DNA of 64,000 bases from Micromonospora endolithica (GTDB lineage Bacteria > Actinomycetota > Actinomycetes > Mycobacteriales > Micromonosporaceae), in contig NZ_RBAK01000004.1 in NCBI RefSeq assembly GCF_003626595.1, positions 372,001 to 436,000 on the forward strand, in the 5' to 3' direction. The number at the start of each line of letters is the position of its first letter. Position 1 is the first letter of the stretch. This document shows, piece by piece, positions 16,550 through 27,639 of this stretch. A program made the translations under genes and the position numbers. The notes under the pieces were generated by a model. The model was given only the letters and a program-made list of their open reading frames with translations, had not been told where the DNA came from and ran no database searches.

Positions 16550-18595
16550 TCACCAGCCGGCCGGCGGCGGTGGCGGTACGACCGGCGGACGGTCGTCACA
16601 GGTGATGGTGTTGGGCAGCTGCCAGTCGGCGAGCCAGCCCCCGTCGTTGCCGCCGAGGTCGGTGATGCCGAACTCGGAACCGGCCGGGGTGAAGTGGAAC
16701 GACCCGCAGTTGTTGACCCCGACGGCACCCACGTGGCGCGCGTCGACGTTGCCGAAGGACGCCGACCCGGCGGTGCGGGCGCTGACCACCGAGGTGCCGG
16801 CGCCGTCGACCCGGATGTCCCGGAACGACACGCCGTCGATCCGGTACAGGTCCTTCACCCCCCACTCGCTGACCAGCATGATCGCGTTGTAGGTGTTGTC
16901 CAGGTACGCGTCGCCGACCACCTCGATCCGGGCGTCGATGCTGCGGTCCAGCGCGTAGAACCAGATCGCGCCGAGCCCGATCTTCCAGTTCAGCTCGTAC
17001 GTGCCGGCGCGGACCGTGGTGTTGCCGGTGATCCGCAGGTGCCCGGTGAACGGCTCCGCGCCGAAGCGGGACCCCACCTGGATGGCACTGCCCTCACGGA
17101 CCGGGTCGGCGATCAGGTTGTGCGAGACGGTGTTGTCCGTCCCTCCGTAGATCGCGATGCCGTTGGCCAGCACCGGTGACTGGACCGTGTTGTGGTCGAA
17201 GGTGTTGCGGGCGTTCGCGGTCGTCTCCGACCACATGGCCAGCCCGTCGTCGCCGGTGTTGCGGACGAAGGTGTGCGCGACCAGCGAGTCGGTCACGCCG
17301 GTGTGGAAGTTCACCGCGTCGGCGATCTGGTCGACGATGATCGTGTTGGTGATCCGCACGTTGCGCATCGGGCCGTCGAACCAGATGCCCACCTTGGTGT
17401 GCCGCAGGTGCAGCCCGTCGATGGTGGAGTCGCTCATCGCGCCGCCGATGGCGTTGACCTGGTCGGTGTCGATCCGCTCCCGGACGTCGCCCTCGATGGC
17501 GAAGCCGGAGAGGTGGACGTTGCGGCTGCCGCCGTCGGCGGCGTCCCGACCGTAGAAGCCGACGCCGGTGTGCACCGAGCCGTCCGGTGCCGGGGTGGGC
17601 AGGGCGACCTGGCGGCCCTTGATCCGGGTGTACCAGTTGCCGGCCCCCGCGATCGTCACGTCGTCGACGATGATGTGCCGGTTGACCTGGAACGTGCCCG
17701 GCGGCAGGTAGACCGGCAGTCGGGCCCGCGTGGCGAAGGCGATCGCCCGCTCGATGGCCGGCGCGGAGTCGCGGCGGCCGGTCGGGTCGGCGCCGAAGGC
17801 CAGCACGTTCGCGGCCCGTAGCCGGACCCGGGGCGGGCCGACCAGCTCGGAGTCGAGCAGGTCGATGACCGTCCACGCGGCGTTGCTGCCGGCCGGGACG
17901 GTGAGCGTGACCCGGTCACCGGCCCGGTAGGTGCGGCCGAGCAACAGCCGCTGCTCGTCGTAGAAGTGGCTGGGCCGGAACGGTGTGGTGATGGTCGGGT
18001 ACGGGGTCGTGTCGGCCGGGACGCAGGCGCACTCGGTGATCCACCAGTCCGGGTGCAGCAGGCCGGCGTGGGGGTCGTTGCTGAACGGGTACTGGTTGTA
18101 CAGCCACGCGTACTGCGAGGTCAGCGTCATGCGCCGGATCCGCTCGCCGTTGACCGCGACGTCCAGCGGCGCGGTGATGCCGCCGCCGGAGGGCGCGTCC
18201 GGGATGCTGTAGCGCACGGTGATCGCGTTGGCCCTGGCCGGCAACGTGAACTCCACGTGCTGGCCGGGAACCAGCCGGACCGCCCGCCGCCCGGACGCCT
18301 CCGACGGCAGCGTGTACGCGGTCCGGTCGGGGCCGATCACCGTGCCGTCGGTGACCGCGTTCTCCGCCTCCTGCTCCAGGAAGGCGACCCGGGCGCCCCG
18401 GTCGGTGACCAGGGACGGGTCGAGCCCGGCCCGGGTCACCACCGGGGCGGCGCCGGGTGCGGGCCGCCCGGCCGCGGTGCCGCTCGGCGCACCGGCCAGC
18501 ACGCCCAGCGTGGTGGCCAGCACGGTCAGGGCAGCGACCGCCGTCGTCGGCCGGCGACGGGGGTACGGCGGTGCCGTACGGATGTTCCGGTTCAT
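16550..18595 (-). CDS. secreted right-handed beta-helix glycosidase, GH87 (alpha-1,3-glucanase/mycodextranase)-like
   Basis: 681 residues. Signal peptide about 1-43; an N-terminal galactose-binding-like beta-sandwich (about 65-245, EAENAVTDG, VEFTLPARANAITVRYSIP); then from FGADPTGRRDS a pectate-lyase-type parallel beta-helix rich in N-x-V-x-N turns. Asp426 (IADAVNFHTG) and the pair Asp449-Asp450 (RNTGDDGLAMWS) form a cluster of the kind described for GH87 (from memory). GH87 enzymes cleave alpha-1,3-glucan or nigeran of fungal walls. The gene follows the GH71/GH99-like gene by 39 bp, so they form an operon. Family GH55 or a generic beta-helix lyase are alternatives. Confidence 0.7.
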   Translation of the reverse strand: MNRNIRTAPPYPRRRPTTAVAALTVLATTLGVLAGAPSGTAAGRPAPGAAPVVTRAGLDPSLVTDRGARVAFLEQEAENAVTDGTVIGPDRTAYTLPSEASGRRAVRLVPGQHVEFTLPARANAITVRYSIPDAPSGGGITAPLDVAVNGERIRRMTLTSQYAWLYNQYPFSNDPHAGLLHPDWWITECACVPADTTPYPTITTPFRPSHFYDEQRLLLGRTYRAGDRVTLTVPAGSNAAWTVIDLLDSELVGPPRVRLRAANVLAFGADPTGRRDSAPAIERAIAFATRARLPVYLPPGTFQVNRHIIVDDVTIAGAGNWYTRIKGRQVALPTPAPDGSVHTGVGFYGRDAADGGSRNVHLSGFAIEGDVRERIDTDQVNAIGGAMSDSTIDGLHLRHTKVGIWFDGPMRNVRITNTIIVDQIADAVNFHTGVTDSLVAHTFVRNTGDDGLAMWSETTANARNTFDHNTVQSPVLANGIAIYGGTDNTVSHNLIADPVREGSAIQVGSRFGAEPFTGHLRITGNTTVRAGTYELNWKIGLGAIWFYALDRSIDARIEVVGDAYLDNTYNAIMLVSEWGVKDLYRIDGVSFRDIRVDGAGTSVVSARTAGSASFGNVDARHVGAVGVNNCGSFHFTPAGSEFGITDLGGNDGGWLADWQLPNTITCDDRPPVVPPPPPAGW

Positions 18596-18634
18596 CGGGG
18601 ACTCGTCTCTGCTCAGGTGGTCAGGCGGCGGTGG

Positions 18635-21010
18635 TCAGGCGGAGTGGACCTCGACCTGGGACAGTTGGCCGGCGGGCCAGCCGGTGTTGCCGGTGATCCG
18701 CACCCGGACGTACCGGGCCGAGGTCGCGGTGGCGGTCAGCGTCACCCGGTTGCCGGTGGCCGGGTCGAACACCCGGCCGGCCGGGGCGACCACCGTGTTC
18801 CAGGTCGTGCCGTCGGTGCTGGCCTGCACCGAGAGCGTCTGGGTGCGCGCCTGCCAGGCCGGCGCCGGGGGAAGCCGGAGCACCAGGCGCCCGACCGTGG
18901 TGGCCGCACCGAGGTCGACCTGTACCCACTGCGGGAAGGCGTCGTTGGCGCTCTCCCAGTAGGTGTCCGGGTTGCCGTCGACGACGTTCCCGCTGCCGTA
19001 CGCCTGGGTGTGGCTGCTCGCCGTGGTCGGACGCCCGCGGGCCAGGTCGGTCGGGGCCGCCGCGTCGGTGGTGACGGTGACCGCGTTCGACGGCGCCGAC
19101 ACCGTCCCGGCGGTGTCCAGGGCGACGACCGTGAAGGTGTACGCGGTGGCCGGGCTCAACCCGGCGACGGTGGCCGAGGTGCCGGTGACCGAGGCGACCT
19201 GCTGGCCGTCCCGCCGTACCCGGTAGCCGGCGATGCCGTCCGGGTCGGTGGCGGCGGTCCAGGCCAGCGACACGCTGGTGGCGGTCCGGCCGGTCACCGC
19301 GAGGTTGCCCGGCGCGGTGGGCGCGGTGGGGGTTCCGGTGGTCGACGCGTACACCTCGACGTGGGCCAGTTGGGCCGCCGGCCAGGCGGTGTTGCCGGTG
19401 ATCGTCACCCGGACGTGGCGGGCGGCGGTGGTCGGCACGGTGACGGTGACGGTGTTGCCGGCGGCCGGGTCGAATCGGATGCCGGCCGGCGCGGCGAGGG
19501 TGGTGAAGGTCGTGCCGTCGGTGCTGGCCTGCACCGAGAGCGTCTGGGTGCGCGCCTCCCAGCCGGCCGGCAGGGCGAGCACCAGCCGGGACACCGGGTG
19601 GCTGGTGCCCAGGTCCACCTGCCACCACTGGGGGAACGCGTTGGTGGCGCCCTCCCAGTAGCTGCCCCGGTCAGCGTCCACGGCGTTGCCGGCGGTGAAC
19701 GGGCCGTTCTGGCTGCTGGCGGTGGCCGGCCGGCCGGCGGCCAGGTTGCCGGTCGGCGGCGGCCCACCGGAGACGACCGGCGGGGTGGGGCGCACCGGCG
19801 TGAGCGGGAGTTGGCCCTTGAGCATCCGTCCGCCGTCGGCGGTGATCCGCAGGTAGTAGTCGGCGGAGCAGAAGGTGCCGTCCTCGTCCAGCGCCCGGAT
19901 GCCGGTCCCGGCCGGGGTGGTCGCCTGCGTCTCGGTGGTCTTGGCGATCTGGTTGCCCTCGTTGTACTCGTCGAACATCGAGACGTAGAGGCCCTGCGCG
20001 CCGACCCGGACCATGTTGTAGAGGTGCCGCCAGTAGAAGTCGCCGTGCCGGCGGTGCCCGCCGGACAGGTCGCCGGGCATCACGCAGGGCTGGTAGTCGA
20101 TGCCGTGCGCGGCGCAGTCGGCCTGGTCGGCCACGTTGACGTTGGCGTAGAACCAGTCCAGCCCGTCCAGGGTGCCGGTGCGCCCGACCATCCACGGCGA
20201 GAGCATGTGGAAGGCGTGGTAGACCTCGGCGAAGCCGGGCCGGGAGTCGTTGATGCCCTGCCGCCAGTAGGTCGGCACGCCGCCGATGACGTAGCAGCCC
20301 TGCGCCTTGAACCAGTTCACCACGTCGAGGCAGGGGGCCGGGGCGAACGGGCGGCCGTCGTCGTTGAACCCGAACCCCCAGACGCAGACGACCGGCTTGC
20401 CGTTCTGCCGCGCGTACGCCGGTGAGGCGGTGTGCGCGGACATCTTCGTCGTCCAGTCCTGTGTGATCTGCGACTGCATGGCGGTCCAGCCGGTGACGTC
20501 GTACATGATGTAGAACTTGCGTCCGAACCGCTCGGCCGCGCCGCGGACCTTGACCGCCATGGCGTCGCGGGTCGGGCCCTCGTCGCCGACCGGGTTGAAC
20601 CGTTGCAGGGCGGCGGTGTCGCAACAGTGCTGCTGCATCCACCGGAAGTGGGTGTCCACGGTCTGCTGGTCGTAGGAGGAGAAGAGGGTGGCGGGCTGGC
20701 CGTTGCCCAGGTTCGGGTACGCGGTGGGGTAGGTGCGGTCGTACTCCCGCACGTCCGGCCAGGACACGATCGTGGTGTTCGCCGGCGAGGGGGGCTGGAA
20801 CCGGTCCCGGCTCCAGTGCCACCAGCCGCCGATCGGGGCGCCGTCGCCGGGTGCGCTGAACCAGCCCTGGTAACCGACGGAGATCTTGCCGACCACGTCG
20901 CCGGGTGGACTGGCCGCGCCGGCGGCCCGGGGGGACGTCAGGTCCGGCAGGACGGCGAGCGCGGATCCCGCCGCCGCGGACCCGAGCAGTGTGCGACGGG
21001 TGAGCGCCAT
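18635..21010 (-). CDS. secreted GH71/GH99-like glycosidase with two F5/8-type (discoidin/CBM32-like) domains and one Fn3
   Basis: 791 residues. A Tat-type signal (LTRRTLLGSAAAG) precedes a catalytic barrel (about 38-400, beginning VGKISVGYQGWFSAPGDG, with YIMYDVTGW, MFDEYNEGNQ) of the GH71/GH99-like clan. Then F5/8 domain 1 (about 415-560), Fn3 (about 565-650) and F5/8 domain 2 (about 655-790). GH71 are alpha-1,3-glucanases and GH99 endo-alpha-mannanases, both relevant to fungal walls. The two F5/8 domains share a 50-bp identical DNA stretch, showing recent internal duplication or conversion. First gene of the operon with the GH87-like enzyme. Confidence 0.75.
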   Translation of the reverse strand: MALTRRTLLGSAAAGSALAVLPDLTSPRAAGAASPPGDVVGKISVGYQGWFSAPGDGAPIGGWWHWSRDRFQPPSPANTTIVSWPDVREYDRTYPTAYPNLGNGQPATLFSSYDQQTVDTHFRWMQQHCCDTAALQRFNPVGDEGPTRDAMAVKVRGAAERFGRKFYIMYDVTGWTAMQSQITQDWTTKMSAHTASPAYARQNGKPVVCVWGFGFNDDGRPFAPAPCLDVVNWFKAQGCYVIGGVPTYWRQGINDSRPGFAEVYHAFHMLSPWMVGRTGTLDGLDWFYANVNVADQADCAAHGIDYQPCVMPGDLSGGHRRHGDFYWRHLYNMVRVGAQGLYVSMFDEYNEGNQIAKTTETQATTPAGTGIRALDEDGTFCSADYYLRITADGGRMLKGQLPLTPVRPTPPVVSGGPPPTGNLAAGRPATASSQNGPFTAGNAVDADRGSYWEGATNAFPQWWQVDLGTSHPVSRLVLALPAGWEARTQTLSVQASTDGTTFTTLAAPAGIRFDPAAGNTVTVTVPTTAARHVRVTITGNTAWPAAQLAHVEVYASTTGTPTAPTAPGNLAVTGRTATSVSLAWTAATDPDGIAGYRVRRDGQQVASVTGTSATVAGLSPATAYTFTVVALDTAGTVSAPSNAVTVTTDAAAPTDLARGRPTTASSHTQAYGSGNVVDGNPDTYWESANDAFPQWVQVDLGAATTVGRLVLRLPPAPAWQARTQTLSVQASTDGTTWNTVVAPAGRVFDPATGNRVTLTATATSARYVRVRITGNTGWPAGQLSQVEVHSA
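18803..18852. repeat. 50-bp exact repeat, copy 1 (F5/8 domain 2)
   Basis: Identical on the same strand to 19508-19557. It encodes the shared core RTQTLSVQASTDGTT of both F5/8 domains in the same protein. Confidence 0.85.
19508..19557. repeat. 50-bp exact repeat, copy 2 (F5/8 domain 1)
   Basis: Second copy of the repeat at 18803-18852. Surrounding sequence is only moderately similar, so the identity is local. Confidence 0.85.
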
Positions 21011-21291
21011 GGCGACCGCCCCTTCCGGTCTGGGATGAATTGACGGCCATCATGCCAGCGCCCGTCATCGACACGCAATAGTCGAACGAACAACTGAAAG
21101 ATCGCGGCAATTTGGCCGTAAGAAATGAATGCTCGACCGGGTGGCCGGTCGCTCGGGCGGGACTCGCCCGCTGGTCGAGGCACCGTCGAGCGCGGCCGGT
21201 CGGCGGCCGCGGGTTGTGAGCGATCTCAGGCTCTCGCCCGGGGAGTCTGGCCAGTGCCGGATGGATGCCACGCACGGAGTCCGCTGATCGA

Positions 21292-21307
21292 ATGTTATCG
21301 ATAACAT
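21292..21307. promoter_or_regulatory. perfect LacI-type palindrome upstream of araB (O1)
   Basis: ATGTTATCGATAACAT, a perfect 16-bp dyad with the central CpG typical of LacI-family operators. The inner 14 bp recur exactly at 30693-30706 upstream of the GH43 gene. Confidence 0.7.
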
Positions 21308-21432
21308 GGATCTGTCCCGCCGTTCCCGGGGTGATTTGCCGATCCGGCCCCGTTCCGGCGGTCCCGGACGTCCGTCGTGGAGGGTCGTGGCCTCGCCTTC
21401 GCTCCGTTACGCAGCTGTTGCGAACAGATGTC

Positions 21433-21463
21433 TTGACGAGGCTTGATGTGAGCGTTAACACTA
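21433..21463 (+). promoter_or_regulatory. araB promoter with overlapping LacI-type operator (O2)
   Basis: TTGACG (21433-21438), 17-bp spacer, TAACAC (21456-21461). The -10 end overlaps TGTGAGCGTTAACACTA (21447-21463), which differs at a single base from the element at 36356-36372. A repressor bound here would block RNA polymerase. The araB ATG is 25 bp downstream. Confidence 0.6.
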
Positions 21464-21487
21464 GGCCGGTCAACGGTGGAGGTGAAC

Positions 21488-23167
21488 ATGAGCCGTGTCG
21501 ACGGAGCGGGCGACGGCTACGTCGTCGGTGTCGACTTCGGCACCCTGTCCGGCCGGGCCCTGGTGGTCCGCGTCAGGGATGGTGCCGAGCTGGGAACCGC
21601 GGTGCACGAGTACCGCGACGCGGTGATCAGCGCCGCGCTGCCCGGAGGGCGGCCGCTGCCCCCGGACTGGGCGCTGCAGAATCCGGACGACTACCGGGAC
21701 GTCCTGCGGCACGCCGTTCCCGCGGCGGTGGCCGCCGCCGGGGTTGACCCGGCCCGGATCGTCGGCATCGGCATCGACTTCACCGCGTGCACGGTCCTGC
21801 CGACACTCGCCGACGGCACGCCGTTGTGCGAGGTCCCCGAACTGCGCGACCGTCCCCACTCCTGGGTGAAGCTGTGGAAACACCACGCCGCGCAGCCGCA
21901 CGCCGACCGCGTCAACGCCCTGGCCCACGAGCGGCGCGAGCCGTGGATCGGCCGGTACGGCGGCAAGATCTCCGCCGAGTGGCAGTTCGCCAAGGGTCTG
22001 CAGATCCTCGCCGAGGATCCCGAGGTCTACCGGCGGGCGGACCGCTTCATCGAGGCCGCGGACTGGATCGTCTGGGAGTTGTGCGGCGTCGAGACCCGTA
22101 ACGTCTGCACGGCCGGCTACAAGGGGATCCGGCAGGACGGGCACTACCCGTCGGCCGACTTCCTCGCCGCGCTCGACCCCGGATTCGCCGACTTCGTGAC
22201 CAAGCTGGACGGTCCGCTGCTGCCGCTGGGCGCCCGGGCCGGCACCCTCACCGCCCGCGCCGCGGCCTGGACCGGCCTGCCGGAGGGGATCGCGGTGGCC
22301 GCCGGCAACGTCGACGCGCACGTGACCGCGGCCTCCGCGCAGGCGGTACGCCCGGGGCGAATGGTCGCCATCATGGGCACCTCCACCTGCCACGTGGTCA
22401 ACGGCACGCACCCGGCCGAGGTGGCCGGCATGTGCGGCGTCGTCGACGGCGGCATCAGCCCCGGCGCGTGGGGCTACGAGGCGGGGCAGAGCGGGGTCGG
22501 GGACATCTTCGGCTGGTTCGTGGCGAACGCCGCGCCGGCCGGGGTCGACTCGCACGAGCGCCTCACCGAGCTGGCCGCCGCCCAGCCGGTCGGCGCACAC
22601 GGCCTGGTCGCCCTGGACTGGTGGAACGGCAACCGCTCGCTGCTGGTCAACCACGACCTCAGCGGGATGATCGTCGGGCTGACGCTGGCCACCCGTCCGC
22701 AGGACGTCTACCGGGCGCTGCTGGAGTCCACCGCGTACGGCACCCGCATGATCATCGAGGCGTTCGCGGACGCCGGGGTGGCGGTCGACGACCTGGTGAT
22801 CGCCGGTGGCCTCACCACCAACGAGTTGCTGATGCAGATCTACGCCGACGTCACCCGCCGCCCGTTGAACATCATCGCCTCCGCGCAGGGGCCGGCCCTC
22901 GGCTCGGCGATCCACGCGGCGGTGGCCGCCGGCGCGTATCCCACGATCCACGAGGCGTCGGAGGCGATGGGGCGGGTGCACGAGGCCGTCTACCGGCCGG
23001 ACCCCGACCGGGCGCGGGCGTACGACGCCCTCTACGCCGAGTACCGCGCGCTGCACGACCACTTCGGTCGCGGCGGCGACGACGTCATGCTCCGCCTGCG
23101 GGCGATCCGCAACGCGGCCGTCGACGCGGCCGCCCGGAACCAGACCGAGCTGGAGGTGGTCGGATGA
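21488..23167 (+). CDS. araB: L-ribulokinase
   Basis: 559 residues from ATG 21488 with GGAGG at 21478-21482; a GTG 12 bp earlier would lie over that site. FGGY-kinase fold: N-terminal phosphate loop GVDFGTLSGRALVV, the AraB-type GIGIDFTACTVLPTL, a glycerokinase-like middle region, and C-terminal adenosine-binding IAGGLTTNELLMQIYADV. It phosphorylates L-ribulose to L-ribulose 5-phosphate in the cytoplasm. First gene of a run araB-araD-(ABC transporter)-araA; the araD start overlaps its stop. Confidence 0.95.
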   Translation: MSRVDGAGDGYVVGVDFGTLSGRALVVRVRDGAELGTAVHEYRDAVISAALPGGRPLPPDWALQNPDDYRDVLRHAVPAAVAAAGVDPARIVGIGIDFTACTVLPTLADGTPLCEVPELRDRPHSWVKLWKHHAAQPHADRVNALAHERREPWIGRYGGKISAEWQFAKGLQILAEDPEVYRRADRFIEAADWIVWELCGVETRNVCTAGYKGIRQDGHYPSADFLAALDPGFADFVTKLDGPLLPLGARAGTLTARAAAWTGLPEGIAVAAGNVDAHVTAASAQAVRPGRMVAIMGTSTCHVVNGTHPAEVAGMCGVVDGGISPGAWGYEAGQSGVGDIFGWFVANAAPAGVDSHERLTELAAAQPVGAHGLVALDWWNGNRSLLVNHDLSGMIVGLTLATRPQDVYRALLESTAYGTRMIIEAFADAGVAVDDLVIAGGLTTNELLMQIYADVTRRPLNIIASAQGPALGSAIHAAVAAGAYPTIHEASEAMGRVHEAVYRPDPDRARAYDALYAEYRALHDHFGRGGDDVMLRLRAIRNAAVDAAARNQTELEVVG

Positions 23168-23853
23168 ACGCCGAGGCGACCCGGCAGGTGGACGAGGTGC
23201 GGGCCACGGTGGCCCGGCTGCACGGCGAACTGACCCGGTACGGCCTGGTGGCCTGGACCGCCGGCAACATCTCCGCGCGGGTCCCCGGCCAGGACCTGAT
23301 GGTGATCAAACCGAGTGGTGTCGACTACGACGACCTCTCGGCGCGGACGATGGTGGTCTGCGATCTCGACGGCGTACTCGTCCAGGGCGACCACGCGCCG
23401 TCCAGCGACACCGCCGCCCACGCCTACGTCTACCGCGAGATGCCGCAGGTCGGCGGGGTGGTCCACACACACAGCACGTACGCCACCGCCTGGGCCGCGT
23501 GCGGCGAGTCGATCCCCTGCCACCTCACCGCCCAGGCCGACGAGTTCGGCGGCGAGATCCCGGTGGGTCCCTTCGCGCTGATCGGCGGGGACGACATCGG
23601 CAAGGGCATCGTCGCGACCCTCACCGGGCACCGGTCACCGGCGGTGCTGATGCGCAACCACGGGGTGTTCACCGTGGGCCGCGACGCCCGCGCGGCGGTC
23701 AAGGCCGCGGTCATGTGCGAGGACGTGGCCCGCACCGCGCACCTGGCCCGCGTACTCGGCCGACCGGTGCCGATACCTCAGGCGGACATCGACGCCCTCT
23801 ACCACCGCTACCAGAACGTGTACGGCCAACGAACGGCGCCGGCGAACTCCTGA
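23164..23853 (+). CDS. araD: L-ribulose-5-phosphate 4-epimerase
   Basis: 229 residues of the class II aldolase/AraD fold. Substrate and metal motifs are TAGNISAR, IKPSGVDYDDL, the Zn-binding HTHS, and the third ligand His in LMRNHGVF. It converts L-ribulose 5-phosphate to D-xylulose 5-phosphate, which feeds the pentose phosphate pathway. ATGA overlap with araB. It is followed after 92 bp by the transporter genes. Confidence 0.95.
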   Translation: MNAEATRQVDEVRATVARLHGELTRYGLVAWTAGNISARVPGQDLMVIKPSGVDYDDLSARTMVVCDLDGVLVQGDHAPSSDTAAHAYVYREMPQVGGVVHTHSTYATAWAACGESIPCHLTAQADEFGGEIPVGPFALIGGDDIGKGIVATLTGHRSPAVLMRNHGVFTVGRDARAAVKAAVMCEDVARTAHLARVLGRPVPIPQADIDALYHRYQNVYGQRTAPANS

Positions 23854-23945
23854 CCGGCCCGGGCCCACCGGACGCACCACCGACGTGGACCGTGACCGGC
23901 GGTCGGCGTCAGCCCCCCACCACACCCCACATCCGAGGAGATCCG

Positions 23946-24953
23946 ATGCGAAAGATGCGAACGTCCTTGAGGCCCTGGCGCGCCGCCGCCACGGCCCTGG
24001 CCACCGTGCTGCTCGTCGGCAGCGTGGCGGCCTGCGGCAACAGCGACACCGGTGGCGACGCCGGCAGCGGCAGCGACAAGCTCGTCCTGGGCTTCTCCCA
24101 GGTCGGCGCGGAGAGCGGCTGGCGTACCGCGAACACCACCTCGATCAAGGAGGCGGCCGCGGAGGCGGGCATCGAGCTGAAGTTCGACGACGCGCAGCAG
24201 AAGCAGGAGAACCAGATCAAGGCCATCCGCAACTACATCCAGCAGAAGGTCGACGTGATCGCCTTCTCGCCGGTGGTGGAGTCCGGGTGGGACACCGTGC
24301 TCAAGGAGGCCAAGGACGCCGGCATCCCGGTCATCCTGACCGACCGTGCCGTCGACTCGGCCGACAAGTCGCTCTACAAGACCTTCCTCGGCTCGGACTT
24401 CGTCAAGGAGGGCCGCCTGTCGGGGGAGTGGCTGGTCGAGAACAAGAAGTCCGCCACCGGGCCGGTGAACATCGTCGAACTCCAGGGCACCACCGGCTCG
24501 GCGCCGGCGAACGACCGCAAGAAGGGCTTCGCCGAGGCGATCGCCGCCAACCCCAACCTGAAGATCGTCGCCTCCCAGTCGGGTGACTTCACCCGGGCCG
24601 GCGGCAAGCAGGTCATGGAGCAGTTCCTCCGGGCCAACCCGAAGATCGACGTGCTCTTCGCGCACAACGACGACATGGGTCTCGGCGCTCTGGAGGCGAT
24701 CACCGCCGCCGGCAAGACGCCGGGCAAGGACATCACGATCATCACGATCGACGCGGTCAAGGACGGCATGCAGGCCCTGGCCGACGGCAAGTTCAACTTC
24801 ATCGCGGAGTGCAGCCCGCTGCTCGGCCCGCAGCTGATGGACCTCGCGAAGAAGGTCCACGCCGGCGAGGAGGTGCCGCCCCGGATCGAGACCGAGGAGA
24901 CCACCTTTACCCCGGAGCAGGCCAAGGAGGCCCTGCCCAACCGCAAGTACTGA
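23946..24953 (+). CDS. sugar ABC transporter substrate-binding lipoprotein (YtfQ/AraU-like)
   Basis: 335 residues. Lipobox VAAC with Cys about 30; the periplasmic-binding-protein type I fold follows (LGFSQVGAESGWRTANTTSIKEA, VIAFSPVVESGWDTVL, VILTDRAVD, LFAHNDDMGLGALEAI). YtfQ-type binders take galactofuranose or arabinose. The combination with one double ATPase and two different permeases matches the YtfQRT-YjfF and AraUVWZ systems. Embedded between araD and araA, it is inferred to import L-arabinose (furanose) or arabino-oligosaccharide. Confidence 0.9.
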   Translation: MRKMRTSLRPWRAAATALATVLLVGSVAACGNSDTGGDAGSGSDKLVLGFSQVGAESGWRTANTTSIKEAAAEAGIELKFDDAQQKQENQIKAIRNYIQQKVDVIAFSPVVESGWDTVLKEAKDAGIPVILTDRAVDSADKSLYKTFLGSDFVKEGRLSGEWLVENKKSATGPVNIVELQGTTGSAPANDRKKGFAEAIAANPNLKIVASQSGDFTRAGGKQVMEQFLRANPKIDVLFAHNDDMGLGALEAITAAGKTPGKDITIITIDAVKDGMQALADGKFNFIAECSPLLGPQLMDLAKKVHAGEEVPPRIETEETTFTPEQAKEALPNRKY

Positions 24954-24960
24954 TCGATGC

Positions 24961-24990
24961 CCGGGGTCGCCGCCGACGTGGCGACCCCGG
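24961..24990 (+). terminator. intercistronic hairpin after the binding-protein gene
   Basis: 11-bp perfect stem (CCGGGGTCGCC and its complement) with an 8-base loop, 8 bp after the binding-protein stop and 32 bp before the ATPase start. Such hairpins commonly protect or attenuate mRNA so the binding protein is made in excess. Confidence 0.6.
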
Positions 24991-25021
24991 CGCGTCGCCG
25001 AACCAGAAGAGGTCTGATGGG

Positions 25022-26559
<1,538 letters not shown>

Positions 26560-26563
<4 letters not shown>

Positions 26564-27639
26564 CCGACACCGGCAGCCGCTGGCGGGCGGTGACCGGGCA
26601 CCGGCTGTTCTGGCCGGTCGCGGTGCTCGTGGTGATGCTGGCCGCGAACACGATCTACCGTCCCGGCTTCCTCTCCGTCGAGGTCAACGACGGGCACCTG
26701 TACGGCACCCCGATCGACATCCTGCGGTTGAGCGCACCACTGATCCTGGTCGCGTTGGGCATGACGGTGGTCATCTCGACCGGCGGCATCGACCTGTCGG
26801 TCGGTTCGGTCTGCGCGATCAGCGGGGCGCTCGCCTGCTCGTACATCAGCCAGCAACCGGACCAGAACAGCCTTGCCGTGGTGTTCACCGCGCTCGCGCT
26901 GGGCTTCGGGATCGCGCTGGTGCTCGGCGCGTGGAACGGGGTGCTGGTCGCCGTGATCGGCATCCAGCCGATCATCGCGACCCTGATCCTGATGGTGGCC
27001 GGCCGGGGGCTCGCGCAACTGATCACCGAGGGCCAGATCATCACCATCAACTCCGAGCCGTACCGGGCGATCGGGTTGGGCCACGTGCTGACCCTGCCGC
27101 TGGCCGTCTTCATCGCGCTGGCCGCGGCGTTGCTGGTCGCCGCGTTCACCCGGCGGACCGCGCTCGGCATGATCATCGAGTCGGTGGGCGGCAATTCCGT
27201 GGCCAGCCGGTTGGCCGGCATCCGCTCCGGTCGGGTGGTGTTCCTGGCCTACGTGCTCAGCGCCGCCTGCGCCGCGGTCGCCGGCTTCATGATCACCGCG
27301 AACGTCTCCAGCGCCGACGGCAACGCGGCCGGCCTCTGGATCGAACTCGACGCCATCCTCGCCGTGGTGATCGGCGGCACCGCGCTCGCCGGCGGGCGGT
27401 TCTATCTCAGCGGCACCATCCTGGGCGCGCTGATCATCCAGACCCTCACCACCTCGGTGTACGCCATGAACATCTCGCCCCAGACGTCGCTGCTGTTCAA
27501 GGCGGTCGTCGTGATCGCCGTCTGCCTCATCCAGGCCCCGGCCTTCCGGGCCCGCCTCACCCGCCGGCGCAGAGGCACCCCGACGAACCCGACCAGCCCG
27601 CCGAGCCAGGCGCGGCAGAAGGAGGAGGTGCCGGCATGA
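26560..27639 (+). CDS. sugar ABC transporter permease 1 (YtfT-like)
   Basis: 359 residues, about nine membrane helices of the BPD_transp_2 family, with the EAA-like VIGGTALAGGRFYLSGTILGA region near the C-terminus and [11 protein letters not shown] in the N-terminal half. It forms the membrane channel with the next permease. The C-terminal tail is hydrophilic and Arg/Pro-rich. Overlaps both neighbours by 4 bp. Confidence 0.92.

Larger units (their letters stand above)
21011..21487. other. divergent regulatory region between GH71/99-like gene and araB
   Basis: 477 bp, no credible gene. AT-rich compared with the flanks. It holds two LacI-type palindromes (listed separately) and a likely araB promoter. 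The GH71/99 side (21011-21130) has an AT-rich pocket but no clear operator. Confidence 0.6.
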
